Source: Candidatus Sulfotelmatobacter sp. (GTDB taxonomy: Bacteria; Eisenbacteria; RBG-16-71-46). Taken from it: 41,223 bases of DNA. The notes beneath the pieces were generated by a model, which ran no database searches, was not told the origin of the DNA, and saw nothing but the letters and a program-made list of their open reading frames with translations. Shown here in pieces: positions 1 to 8,519 of the stretch. Position 1 is the stretch's first letter; each line of letters begins with the position of its first letter. The stretch covers positions 1-41,223 of the forward strand of contig DATKAB010000126.1 of NCBI GenBank assembly GCA_035498555.1, written 5' to 3'. Made by a program: the position numbers and the translations under genes.

Positions 1-297
1 CAGTGGCGGCACTGGAAGCGCTGGACACGATGAGGGGAAGCGAGACGGGAGAAGAATCCCGAGCGGACCCAGCGCCAGCCGATCCCGCTAGTGCGGTGGT
101 GGCAACAGGATGGGTTGGGGCAGAATGGGGGCGAGAAGCGATCCGCTGGCGACATGCAGGGTCAGTCCCTGCACGTCCTGCACCATCACCAATCTTCGGA
201 GCATGACCCAAGTCGAGCCGGCTGGTATCCTGTTCGCCCCACGGACGGCCGACCACCTGCACCGCATTCGACTCTACTCATGCTCCGGAGACCGCCC
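1..297. other. Non-coding or unresolved left edge
   Basis: I see no convincing gene here. The first 31 bases, read in frame 1, encode a short Trp/Arg/Lys-rich stretch ending at a TGA (29-31... frame QWRHWKRWTR then stop), which could be the last residues of a gene that begins outside the window, but ten residues cannot support that. The rest is the leader of the secreted protein starting at 298. No tRNA and no clear sigma-70 promoter were recognised. Confidence 0.4.
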
Positions 298-1053
298 ATG
301 AAACCGACGAATACCCCGGTATTGCTGCTCGTGCTGAGTGCGCTCGCGCTCGGCGCACCCACGGCCCGCGCCGATGAAGACCTGATTCCCCCCAAGGTGC
401 TGGTAAGACACTTTCCCGAGGGTCTCTTTTGCCCGCTGCCGATTTCCATCTCGTTCGTGACTCCGGCAACCGACGTCGTCGTCCACTTCGACGCGCTCGA
501 GTTCGCGGATGACAACGGCACTCCGAAGTGGACCCAGCAGTTGATCGACGACGTGTCCATCGCTCCGACCTCCGTGGTCGCGGCGCACTTTGGACCGGCA
601 CCCGACGGGCAACCGAGACAGAGCTGCTACGTGGACGACCCCGACAACTTCCCGGTGAACTACTTCTACTTCAATGCTCCGGGCGTGACTCCGACGTATC
701 TCGAATTGTTCGACACCGACCCGACGGCGCGCGGATGGGACATGACTCACGGTGCATACTTCGACAACACGCGCAGCGGGTCGCGCGACGCGGTCGGAGA
801 CACCGACACATCCGGTGGCGCGCTCGGGCTCGGCGACGGCACCAGCCCTCCCGCGCCCAACGTGACCAAGAGCACCTCGGTCCACATCGAGGGGCTCTCG
901 ATCGGTCAGAGCTACGATCTGGGCGCGTGGTGGTATGCGGGCTTCGCGCGCTTCCCGCACGACGTCACCTACCTCACGATCTCGATCACCACGACCGGCG
1001 GCACGCCGGTGGCCAGGAAGAGCTGGGGCGGACTGAAATCCAAGTACCGCTAG
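298..1053 (+). CDS. Secreted protein of unknown function
   Basis: The 251-residue product opens with a clear Sec signal peptide: a Lys near the N-terminus, a Leu/Val/Ala core and an A-R-A-D cleavage region around residue 22. I chose the ATG at 298 because it puts the signal peptide at the N-terminus and has GGAG about 8 nt upstream; the frame stays open upstream to 91, but that part does not look like protein. The mature part has two cysteines (in LFCPL and QSCYV) that could form a disulfide, many aromatic residues and Thr/Ser-rich beta-like segments, resembling the beta-sandwich domains of secreted proteins. I do not recognise a family. Its stop codon overlaps the stop of the convergent CHAT gene by 4 nt through a CTAG palindrome. 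Confidence 0.7.
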   Translation: MKPTNTPVLLLVLSALALGAPTARADEDLIPPKVLVRHFPEGLFCPLPISISFVTPATDVVVHFDALEFADDNGTPKWTQQLIDDVSIAPTSVVAAHFGPAPDGQPRQSCYVDDPDNFPVNYFYFNAPGVTPTYLELFDTDPTARGWDMTHGAYFDNTRSGSRDAVGDTDTSGGALGLGDGTSPPAPNVTKSTSVHIEGLSIGQSYDLGAWWYAGFARFPHDVTYLTISITTTGGTPVARKSWGGLKSKYR

Positions 1054-4000
1054 AGCCCGCTAATCACGAACCCAGCCCAGTAGAACGGGTCGGCCCACTT
1101 CGGGTCGGCCCGTAGTTTCTTCTTGGCGTCGCGAAGCGCGATCGCGTCGTCGAGCGAGCCGCCGTGCTTCTCGGCGCCGGCGATCAGCCGAAACAGCTCG
1201 CCCACCAGCTCGCCGCTCGAACGGTCTTCGACGGGCCACAGGCTCGCCACGACGCGCCTCGCGCCGGCGGCGAGGAAGCCACGCGACAGCGCGAAGGTGC
1301 CCTCGCCCGCCACGCGCGGGCCGCGCGCCGTCTCGCACGCCGACAGCACGGCGAGCTCGCAGTCGAGCGGCAGGCGGTGGATCTCGAACAGCTCGAGCAG
1401 CCCGTCGTCGTCCGCGGACGCGATCGAGTCGGGCGGCGCGAGCACCAGACCGGCGAGCAGGTTCCGCCCCGAGTCGTCGACGAAGCCGTGCGTGGCGAGA
1501 TGCAGAAAGCGACGCCCGGGAAGCGCGGCGCGCACCGCGGGTTCGCGAGCGGCGGCGCCCTCGATCACGCGGACGCGATCGTCTCCGAACGCGGCGCGAA
1601 TCGCCTCGGTCTCGAGCTTCGAGCCGGGCAGCGGCGCCCACGTGCGGCCGGACGTCGCGCGAACCGTCGAGGACGCGGCCGAGCCCGGCCGATCGAAGGC
1701 CACATTGGTCACGCTCACGACCTCGGGCCGCGCGGCGTCGCTCGCGCTCGCATTCCGCCCGCGCCTCTCGAGCGCCAGCAGCGAGGTCGCCGACGGGCCA
1801 TAGACGATCGCCGGCGCGTCGTCGAGCCAGTAGCGGGTGCCGCTCCTGCCCTCGCGCACTCGGGTGACCAGCGCTTCGAACGCGATGAGATGCAGCGCGC
1901 CGTCCGGAACCAGCACGACGACACGCGACGAGCGCAGCGCTGGCCGAACCGAGGTCGGAACCAGCGCGTTCCACAGCGCGTGGAGCCGCCGCTCGCAGGA
2001 ATCCGGACCTTCGCGCGAGCGCAGGCTCAGCTCGACGTAGCCGCCGCTGCGCGTGCCGCTCAGCAGTTCGGCAATCCCGATTGCCGAATCGGGAAACGAC
2101 GACGTACGGCGGCCGGTCACGATGCGCTCGAGCTTTGCTTCGCTCAGCTCCCCCGCCGGCACCCCGAGCACATGGGCGTCGGCGTCGTCGAGCTTCAGCG
2201 CCAGCGCGGTCGGACGGCCGGAGTGAGGGATCACGAACAATCGCGACGCCGCGACGCCGACATGATAAACGACCAGCGTTCGTCCCGCGGTCACGAGGTC
2301 GCGCTGGATCTCGCCGGCGGGCGGCGTACGGCCCTCGGCGCTCAGCACTCCGCGCCATAGCGGGCTCGCGTCCTCGATGCGCCGCCGCGCAAGCGCCAGC
2401 TCGATCGCGGCCGAATCGCGGGTGACGCCGAGGCGCGACACCGATACCAGCCGCTCGCTCGCCGACAGCGCCGGGTCGGCCTCGGCGTCCTGGATCGCGC
2501 GCTGCGCCGCCGCGAGCGCGCCTTCCGCCGAATGTTCGGCCGCGGCGAGCGGTGCCAGGATCTCGGGCGGAATTCCAGCGCGCACGTCGACGCCACTCGA
2601 GGCGATCTGGTCGAGCAGCACCCGCGCCCGCCCGCGCTCGTGAGTCTCGAACGCGCCGGCTACGTCGCCCGCGTCGAGCTGCCACGTCATCAGTTCGTCG
2701 TAGCGCGCGAGCTGCTGCGCCACGAATCCGGCGCGCGTCTCGTCGCCGCCACCGCGCCACAGGCGCAACGAATCGATCGCCGCGAGCGCGACGCGCATGT
2801 CGGAGATCGCCTCCTTGCGCTGTCCGCGGTGCGCCTCCCATTCGGCGCGCAGCGCGTAGGCGTCGAGCCGCGACTCGGGATAGGCGCGCGTCGAATCGAG
2901 GATCGCGAGCGCGCGGCCCAGCAGCGCGCCGGCCGAGCTCGCCGCCGGATCGGCCACCAGCCGTGCGCGTGCCTGATCGACTAGCGTGAGCCCGACGTCG
3001 GGGTGCGAAGCGCCCAGGCGGCTCTCGCGAATCGCGAGCGCGCGGGCGAACAGGGACTCGGCGCCGCTGGCGGAACCGGATTCGAGGCTCAACCGCCCGC
3101 GGTCTTGCAGATTTTGCGCCATCATCGGATGGTCGGTGCCCAGCGTCTTCTCGACGATCGCGCCCGCCTCACGGAACAGCGAATCGGCGCGCGCATTTCG
3201 ATGGAGCGCCTGGGCGTTCACCGCAGCCTGGTTGAGGTAGAACACCAGATCCGGGTGGTCGGGCCCGAGCGCGCTGCGAGCACCGGCCAGCGCGTCGCGA
3301 TAGAGCGGCTCGGCCGCTTCGTACCGGCCCTGCAACCGCCGCACTTCGGCCAGATTGAGCTGGGCGGTCGATCGCGAGGCGGCGTCCCCGCCCGAGGCCT
3401 CGAACGTGGCGAGCGCGGTGGCGAGCAGCGGCTCGGCCTCGTCGTAGCGCCCGACGTCCTTGTAGAGCCCGGCGAGATTGTTGGTGAGCGCCCAGCGAAC
3501 CGGATCGCCTTCGCCGAGCCGGGCGCGCGCGATCGCGAGCCCGGCGCGGAAGCGCGCCTCGGCCGAATCGATGCGCCCTTCGACGCGGGCCAGCTCCCCG
3601 AGATTGTTGTAGCCGTCGGCGAGACGTCCGGCGTACTTCGGCCCCAGCTGCGCGTAGATGCGAACCGAATGCTCGAGCGGCGGTTCGGCGGCCGCGACGT
3701 CGCCGAGCTGGAGGTGGAGCGAACCGAGCTGCCGTAGGCTGTTGGCGGTGGCGGGATCGCGCTCGCCCAGCTTGCGCAGCCGGATGTCGGCAGCACGCGT
3801 GGCGAGCGGCACCGCCTCGCTCCAGCGACCCTGATAGTCGAGCAGCGTCGAGAGCGTGGCCAGGCTCGACGCCACCTCGGGACTGTCGGCTCCGAAAGCG
3901 CGCTCGCGCCGCGCCAGCGCGCCGCGGAACAGCGGCTCGGCCGCGCTCATGGCCTCGGGAGTCCCGAGACGGAACAGTTGGAGCCCGAGACTGTCGAGCA

Positions 4001-4196
4001 CCTGGGCGGCGCGCGCCGCCGGCAGCGCCTCGGTGCGCTCGCGCCTTCGCACCAGCGAATCGGCGAGCGCCGAGGCCTGCGCGACATGACCCTGCTCGAG
4101 CTCGGTCCGGAACTGGCGCTCGAGCGCCGCGGGAGAAGGCGTTCCGCGAGCCGCGCCGGAGAGAATCAGCGCGGCCAGGAGCAGCGCGTGCGTCAC
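1050..4196 (-). CDS. Exported TPR-CHAT protein (caspase-like fold)
   Basis: This 1048-residue protein combines a Sec signal peptide (hydrophobic residues 3-16), a long array of tetratricopeptide repeats of the kinesin-light-chain type (about residues 40-480, with recurrent AEPL-F-ALA and LG-DHP signatures), an alpha-helical linker, and a C-terminal CHAT domain (about 690-1045). The CHAT catalytic dyad appears intact: His903 in LATHG and Cys954 in LSACET, the usual positions in this caspase/gingipain-related family. CHAT-TPR proteins are peptidases or scaffolds in several bacterial signalling and immunity settings; the substrate here is unknown. The start is a GTG, 7 nt after the PP2C stop, so the two are likely cotranscribed. 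The signal peptide predicts a location outside the cytoplasm, away from the phosphatase. Confidence 0.88.
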   Translation of the reverse strand: MTHALLLAALILSGAARGTPSPAALERQFRTELEQGHVAQASALADSLVRRRERTEALPAARAAQVLDSLGLQLFRLGTPEAMSAAEPLFRGALARRERAFGADSPEVASSLATLSTLLDYQGRWSEAVPLATRAADIRLRKLGERDPATANSLRQLGSLHLQLGDVAAAEPPLEHSVRIYAQLGPKYAGRLADGYNNLGELARVEGRIDSAEARFRAGLAIARARLGEGDPVRWALTNNLAGLYKDVGRYDEAEPLLATALATFEASGGDAASRSTAQLNLAEVRRLQGRYEAAEPLYRDALAGARSALGPDHPDLVFYLNQAAVNAQALHRNARADSLFREAGAIVEKTLGTDHPMMAQNLQDRGRLSLESGSASGAESLFARALAIRESRLGASHPDVGLTLVDQARARLVADPAASSAGALLGRALAILDSTRAYPESRLDAYALRAEWEAHRGQRKEAISDMRVALAAIDSLRLWRGGGDETRAGFVAQQLARYDELMTWQLDAGDVAGAFETHERGRARVLLDQIASSGVDVRAGIPPEILAPLAAAEHSAEGALAAAQRAIQDAEADPALSASERLVSVSRLGVTRDSAAIELALARRRIEDASPLWRGVLSAEGRTPPAGEIQRDLVTAGRTLVVYHVGVAASRLFVIPHSGRPTALALKLDDADAHVLGVPAGELSEAKLERIVTGRRTSSFPDSAIGIAELLSGTRSGGYVELSLRSREGPDSCERRLHALWNALVPTSVRPALRSSRVVVLVPDGALHLIAFEALVTRVREGRSGTRYWLDDAPAIVYGPSATSLLALERRGRNASASDAARPEVVSVTNVAFDRPGSAASSTVRATSGRTWAPLPGSKLETEAIRAAFGDDRVRVIEGAAAREPAVRAALPGRRFLHLATHGFVDDSGRNLLAGLVLAPPDSIASADDDGLLELFEIHRLPLDCELAVLSACETARGPRVAGEGTFALSRGFLAAGARRVVASLWPVEDRSSGELVGELFRLIAGAEKHGGSLDDAIALRDAKKKLRADPKWADPFYWAGFVISGL

Positions 4197-4203
4197 CTCG
4201 CGA

Positions 4204-5109
4204 TCATTCCACCGCGAACTGCGCCACGATCACCGTGACGTTGTCGCGCCCGCCGCTCGCCAGCGCCAGATCCACCAGCCCCTGGCAGGCGGTGACGCTG
4301 TCGGGACGCGCGCCCAGCACGCCGAGGATTTCCTGCTCACCGGCCATGTCGGTGAGCCCGTCCGAGCACAGCAGCAGGCGATCGCCGTGCTCCAGGCGCA
4401 GGTGGTGCAGGTCGCCGCTCAGCTCCATCGGCGCGCCGATCGCGCGGGTGAGCATGTGACTCATCCGGTGCGCCGGCACCGCCTCCTGAGGGATCACCCC
4501 GAGATCCGCGTACTGCTGCGCCACGGTGTGATCGTGCGTGATCTTCTTGAGCTGACCGCCGCGCACCAGGTAGGCCTTCGAGTCCCCGACATGCAACACG
4601 AACAGATCCGCGCCGACCGTATAGGCGCCGGTCAGGGTCGTTCCCATGCCCTCGAGCTGTGCGTCGGAGTCCGCCTCGGCGCGAAGTGAAGCGTGCACGG
4701 CCGCCAGATAGCCGCGCGATCGCGACAGCAGGTCCTGGATCTCCTTCTCGCGCGTGGTCGGATCGTCGAGGTTGAGCGCCCAGCGCGGCGAGCGAAGGAT
4801 GAGCTGGAGGGTCTTCACCAGCGCGCCGCGGCTGGCCACCTCGCCGGCCTGATGCCCCCCCATGCCGTCCGCCACCACCATCAGGTGACCGGTGTCGTCG
4901 AAACGCGACGGCAGCTCGCTCTCGGGGATATTGCTGGTGACGCGCTCGAGGTAGCGGCCGAGTCGGAAGACGATGTACGAGTCTTCGTTCGACCGCCGCA
5001 CCAGACCCTGATGAGAGAGCGCGGAGATATCGGCGTGCACGCGCGGCGGCCGGCGATCGGCCTCGTCGGCGGGGGTGGCGGAAGAGCGCGCGGCATCGGA
5101 AGGATTCAT
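4204..5109 (-). CDS. PP2C-family protein Ser/Thr phosphatase
   Basis: This is a 301-residue metal-dependent PPM phosphatase, expected to remove phosphate from Ser/Thr residues in the cytoplasm using two Mn/Mg ions. The family motifs appear in order: SNEDS (residues 40-44), VADGMGGHQAGE (79-90, metal ligand Asp81 and the following Gly), GTTLTGA (156-162), HVGDSKAYL (173-181), LCSDGLTD (248-254, Asp250) and GGRDNVT (286-292, Asp289). I placed the start at the ATG at 5109 because the longer frame would overlap lysC and its extra residues look non-coding. It sits 70 nt downstream of lysC and 7 nt upstream of the CHAT gene. Phosphatases of this type usually oppose a Hanks-type kinase, but no such kinase is in the window. 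Confidence 0.93.
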   Translation of the reverse strand: MNPSDAARSSATPADEADRRPPRVHADISALSHQGLVRRSNEDSYIVFRLGRYLERVTSNIPESELPSRFDDTGHLMVVADGMGGHQAGEVASRGALVKTLQLILRSPRWALNLDDPTTREKEIQDLLSRSRGYLAAVHASLRAEADSDAQLEGMGTTLTGAYTVGADLFVLHVGDSKAYLVRGGQLKKITHDHTVAQQYADLGVIPQEAVPAHRMSHMLTRAIGAPMELSGDLHHLRLEHGDRLLLCSDGLTDMAGEQEILGVLGARPDSVTACQGLVDLALASGGRDNVTVIVAQFAVE

Positions 5110-5179
5110 CGCGGACGACCTCGCGACCGGTGGCGGTTCGTGTCCACCATGGTACGGGCCGGTCGCTGCCGCCACAAGC

Positions 5180-6532
5180 TCAAGCTCGCGCCTCGACGGT
5201 GGGCTCGACGTCGAGCCCGAGGCCGCGATGCAGCAGACGCACGGTCTTCTCGGCGTCTTCCTCACGCACCACGAACGACAGGTTCACGCGCGAGGCCCCC
5301 TGCGAGATCATCTCCACGCCCACCCCCACACCGCCGAGCAGAGTGAACACGTGCCCGGCGAGCCCGATGCGCTGCGGCGCGCCTTCGCCCACCACCGCCA
5401 CCACCGCCAGATGCCGGCGCACCTCGACCCGACCGATGCCCTCCAGCTCGGCCAGCGCGGCCTCGAGCCGCGACTCGTCCTCGATCGTGACCGAGATCGA
5501 GACCTCCGAGGTGGTGACCAGATCGACAATCATGTGATGGCGCCCGAACACCTCGAACACCCGCGCCAGAAATCCGTGCGCGAGCAGCATCCGGCTCGAA
5601 GCGATGGTGACCGCGGTAATTCCCTTCTTGCTGGCGATCGACTTCACCCGCCAGCTCTCCGCCGCCAGGGTGGCGGCCGCGGTGATCAGCGAGCCCTGCT
5701 CGCCGGGCGCGGTGGTGTTGAGGACGCGGACCGGGATGTCGCGGTCGATCGCGGGCAGCAGCGTCTTGGGATGCAGCACGCGCGCTCCGAAGGTGGCCAG
5801 TTCGCTGGCCTCCGCGAACGACAGGCGAGGCACCGGGCGCGCCTCGGGCACCAGCCGCGGATCGGCCGACATCATGCCGCTGGTGTCGGTCCAGATCTGG
5901 ATTTCCTGGGCGCCCAGCGCGGCGCCGAGTATCGCTGCGCTGAAGTCGGAGCCGCCGCGCCCAAGCGTGGTGACGCGGCCGTCGCGGGTGCGGCCGAGGA
6001 AGCCGGTCACCACCGGAACCGGCGGGCGCGACGCAAGGCCGCGGCGCAACAACCCCGCGGACTCGGGCAGCGGGTGCGCGGCGCCGAAGCGATCGTCGGT
6101 CACGAGCCCGGCCTCGCCCGCTTCGACCGCACGCGCGCTCAGCCCCGCGCGCTCGAGCCCGGCGGCGAAGATCGCGGCCGAGAGCCGCTCGCCGTGCGAG
6201 AGCACGCGATCGCGAATCTCGCCGGTCAGGGCGCCCGGACTCGCGCCCCACGACGCGTGATCGGCGCGCCAGGCGTCCAGCTCGCGCCGGATGCTCTCAC
6301 CACTCAGGCCCACGTCGAGCGTGAATGCCAGGTGGCGGTCGATCAGCGCGGCCGAGAGCCGGACGCGCGCATCCGGGTCGCGAGCATATTCGGCCAGCAG
6401 ATTGGTGACGCCGCTGAGCGCGCTCACCACCACCACCGGATCGCGCGGCGCGGCCTGCGCCACCCGTTCGAGGGCGGTCCCGAAGTGCGCCGGAATCCCT
6501 ACCGATGTGCCGCCGAACTTGAGGATCACCAT
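5180..6532 (-). CDS. lysC: Aspartate kinase (aspartokinase)
   Basis: This enzyme phosphorylates L-aspartate with ATP, the first step to lysine, threonine, methionine and, in many bacteria, diaminopimelate for the cell wall. The 450-residue length matches monofunctional LysC/AK-III enzymes. The N-terminus carries the nucleotide/aspartate signature KFGGTSVG (residues 5-12), and the middle has the substrate-site motif TLGRGGSDFSAA. The C-terminal third (about 300-445) forms a tandem ACT regulatory pair, with KKGITAVTIAS opening the first, so feedback inhibition by an amino acid is expected, though which one cannot be read off. It is the first gene of a minus-strand cluster with the PP2C phosphatase and CHAT protein; I see no pathway link between them. 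The ribosome binding site is weak. Confidence 0.95.
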   Translation of the reverse strand: MVILKFGGTSVGIPAHFGTALERVAQAAPRDPVVVVSALSGVTNLLAEYARDPDARVRLSAALIDRHLAFTLDVGLSGESIRRELDAWRADHASWGASPGALTGEIRDRVLSHGERLSAAIFAAGLERAGLSARAVEAGEAGLVTDDRFGAAHPLPESAGLLRRGLASRPPVPVVTGFLGRTRDGRVTTLGRGGSDFSAAILGAALGAQEIQIWTDTSGMMSADPRLVPEARPVPRLSFAEASELATFGARVLHPKTLLPAIDRDIPVRVLNTTAPGEQGSLITAAATLAAESWRVKSIASKKGITAVTIASSRMLLAHGFLARVFEVFGRHHMIVDLVTTSEVSISVTIEDESRLEAALAELEGIGRVEVRRHLAVVAVVGEGAPQRIGLAGHVFTLLGGVGVGVEMISQGASRVNLSFVVREEDAEKTVRLLHRGLGLDVEPTVEARA

Positions 6533-6649
6533 GACGCCCAGCCTAGCATGCCGCGGTGTAGTCTCTTCATGGAAGACGCGTCACGCCGCCGCCGATCGAT
6601 CCGTAGAAGGCTCGGTCCGAACGACGAGACAACCTTCCCGGGGAGCCGA

Positions 6650-7438
6650 ATGAAGCCGCAGCGATCCCAACCCGACGAACCACGGCTGCGAGTGGTGATC
6701 AAGCATCACCTGCTCGTTCGGCTCTCGCATTGGATCCACTTTCCGCTGCTCCTGGGACTGATCGCGAGCGGGCTCTCGATCTACTGGGCCGCCCCGGTGT
6801 TCCAGCACGCCTTCGACCCGGCGACCCGCAGCCGCGACTACGTGTCGGACCTCGGCATCCTGCTCTCGCGCGGATTCGGCGCCGGGGCGGGCGATCCGCG
6901 CAACTGGGTCTACGACCATTGGAGCCTCGGACCACAACAGCTCGCGATCGCGCTGCGGTTCCACTGGGCGCTGGCCTATCTGTTCATGGGGAACGGGGCG
7001 CTCTACCTGATCGGACTGGTGGCCGGTGGCGGCTGGCGCGCCCTGCTGCCGCGCGGGTCGGATCCCGCCGAGGCGCTGGCGATGCTGCGCTACTACGCCG
7101 GGGTGATCCCGATGGCGATCCTGCGCCGGCCGTGGCCGCATCCCGAGGTCCGCTTCAAGTACAACGCGCTCCAGCGCTCGGCCTACTTCTCGATGCCGAT
7201 CCTGGGCACGCTGGCGATGCTCTCGGGCTGGGCCATGCACAAGCCGGTCCAGATCGGTTGGCTGGAACTCCTGTTCGTCAACTACGACGGCGCGCGCATC
7301 GTCCACTTCGCCTGCATGCTGGCCCTGGGCGGATTCATCGTGCCGCACGTGGTGCTGGCGATCGCGGATGGATGGGACACGGTCCGCTCGATGGTGGTGG
7401 GCTGGTCGAAACGAGTGAAGGCTCCCCGGCATGGATGA
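6650..7438 (+). CDS. Membrane cytochrome b561-like heme subunit
   Basis: The 262-residue protein has four main hydrophobic segments, each near histidines typical of di-heme cytochrome b561/formate-dehydrogenase-gamma proteins: RLSHWIHF near residue 25, RFHWALAY about 105, and a C-terminal HFACML segment followed by VPHVV. It would pass electrons between the quinone pool and a partner redox enzyme across the inner membrane. The ATG at 6650 has GGGAG 4 nt upstream; the frame remains open upstream, but that sequence is antisense to lysC. The stop overlaps the start of the molybdopterin gene by 8 nt, so the two are almost certainly a complex. This resembles the YedYZ/MsrPQ arrangement in logic, but the membrane partner is of the b561/FdnI type rather than MsrQ. 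Confidence 0.85.
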   Translation: MKPQRSQPDEPRLRVVIKHHLLVRLSHWIHFPLLLGLIASGLSIYWAAPVFQHAFDPATRSRDYVSDLGILLSRGFGAGAGDPRNWVYDHWSLGPQQLAIALRFHWALAYLFMGNGALYLIGLVAGGGWRALLPRGSDPAEALAMLRYYAGVIPMAILRRPWPHPEVRFKYNALQRSAYFSMPILGTLAMLSGWAMHKPVQIGWLELLFVNYDGARIVHFACMLALGGFIVPHVVLAIADGWDTVRSMVVGWSKRVKAPRHG

Positions 7439-8492
7439 CCGAGAACCCGTGGCTCAGCCTCCGGCATCCGCCTCCGAGCCGGCGCCGGAGAGCGACCCGA
7501 CGCCAGCCGAGCAGCCACCCGACGCTCAGGCGCCGCCGGCCGAGCAGCCACCCGACGCTCAGGCGCCGCCAGCCGAGCAGCCACCGGCGCCACCGGCGCC
7601 GCCCGCTGCTCCCGCGGCGCGCCGCGCGCCGCTCTTCGAATGGCTCGCCGAACGCCCCGAAATCGAGGTCGAAGTGCCGGCCCGAAGTCTCCGCGCGCGG
7701 AGCCGTCGCGACTTCCTGCTGTTCGCCGCCGGCGCCGCGGTGACCGCGGCCGGGGCGTGGTGGCTCCTGCCCGACCGCACGCGCGCGCATCTCTTCCCCA
7801 CTTCTCACGATCGGCTCGACACGCTGAGCGCCCGGGTGGGACTCAGCCGCGCGAACCGCGAGCGGTCACTCGATCGCGCGTTGACCTTCGACGACGACGT
7901 CGCCGAAGCGCTCTACTCGCGAAATCGCCGGGTGCGGACCTACTCGATCGCGGACGTGACCGCGCTCAAGAACAACTATCACGGAGTGACACCCGGTCCC
8001 GGGATTCTCGACGGATGGGCGTTGAGGCTGTCCGGTCTCGCCTCGGCCGAATCGGCGCGCGTCACCCTGCCGCAGCTCCTCGCGCGATTCACCCTGCGGG
8101 GTCAGGTGACGCGACTGGTGTGCGTCGAGGGCTGGAGCGCAATCGCGTGGTGGGGAGGGATCCGCTTCGCCGACCTGCTCGCCGCGTTTCCGCCGGCGCC
8201 GGGCGCGCGCTGGGCCGCGCTGCGCTCGACCGTGAGCCTGGACGAGCGTGGCGGGCCGGAGCCCTACTACGTCTCGATCGATCTGGAGACCGCGCGGCAT
8301 CCGCAGACGCTGCTGGCCACCCACTACCGCGGGCAGCCCCTGACGCTTGCGCACGGCGCGCCGCTGCGACTGGTGGCGCCGATGAAGCTGGGCTTGAAGA
8401 ACATCAAGGCGATCACCGACATCGCTTACTCGATGGATGAGCCGGCGGACTACTGGAACGAGCGCGGCTATTCGAAGTACGACGGCCTGTAG
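7431..8492 (+). CDS. Tat-exported molybdopterin oxidoreductase (sulfite oxidase/YedY fold)
   Basis: This 353-residue protein has a twin-arginine motif SRRDFLLF (residues 91-98) followed by a hydrophobic stretch, so it should be exported folded with its cofactor. The catalytic region matches the sulfite-oxidase/MsrP family: Cys231 in RLVCVEGWSAIAWWGG is the expected molybdenum ligand, followed by a family-typical KLGLKNIK near the C-terminus. The substrate is not predictable; periplasmic methionine sulfoxide or another oxoanion are options. Unusually, about 90 residues precede the Tat motif, including a tandem 11-residue Pro/Glu/Ala repeat. A shorter start at the GTG at 7674, with GAGG 5 nt upstream, would give a normal Tat leader. 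I kept the ATG at 7431 because it overlaps the upstream stop and suggests coupling. Confidence 0.85.
   Translation: MDDREPVAQPPASASEPAPESDPTPAEQPPDAQAPPAEQPPDAQAPPAEQPPAPPAPPAAPAARRAPLFEWLAERPEIEVEVPARSLRARSRRDFLLFAAGAAVTAAGAWWLLPDRTRAHLFPTSHDRLDTLSARVGLSRANRERSLDRALTFDDDVAEALYSRNRRVRTYSIADVTALKNNYHGVTPGPGILDGWALRLSGLASAESARVTLPQLLARFTLRGQVTRLVCVEGWSAIAWWGGIRFADLLAAFPPAPGARWAALRSTVSLDERGGPEPYYVSIDLETARHPQTLLATHYRGQPLTLAHGAPLRLVAPMKLGLKNIKAITDIAYSMDEPADYWNERGYSKYDGL
7503..7585 (+). repeat. 33-bp in-frame tandem repeat, about 2.5 copies
   Basis: Two near-identical 33-base units (7503-7535 and 7536-7568) differ at one base, and a third partial copy follows to about 7585. They encode PAEQPPDAQAP in tandem within the N-terminal extension of the molybdopterin oxidoreductase. 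The whole-codon unit keeps the reading frame if copies are gained or lost. Confidence 0.9.
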
Positions 8493-8519
8493 ACGGAACC
8501 GTCGGCCGCCGCGCGACCC

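Noticed and set aside
1060-2841. A long minus-strand frame inside the CHAT gene
   Set aside because: Overwhelmingly Arg/Ala/Gly and fully inside a gene with clear TPR and CHAT motifs in another frame.
5110-5265. Longer N-terminus for the PP2C phosphatase
   Set aside because: It would overlap lysC and adds Cys/Pro/Arg-rich residues not seen in the family; the ATG at 5109 suits the domain.
5075-6649. A long upstream extension of the cytochrome b frame
   Set aside because: It is antisense to lysC with Arg/His-rich non-protein-like sequence, and a good ribosome site precedes the ATG at 6650.
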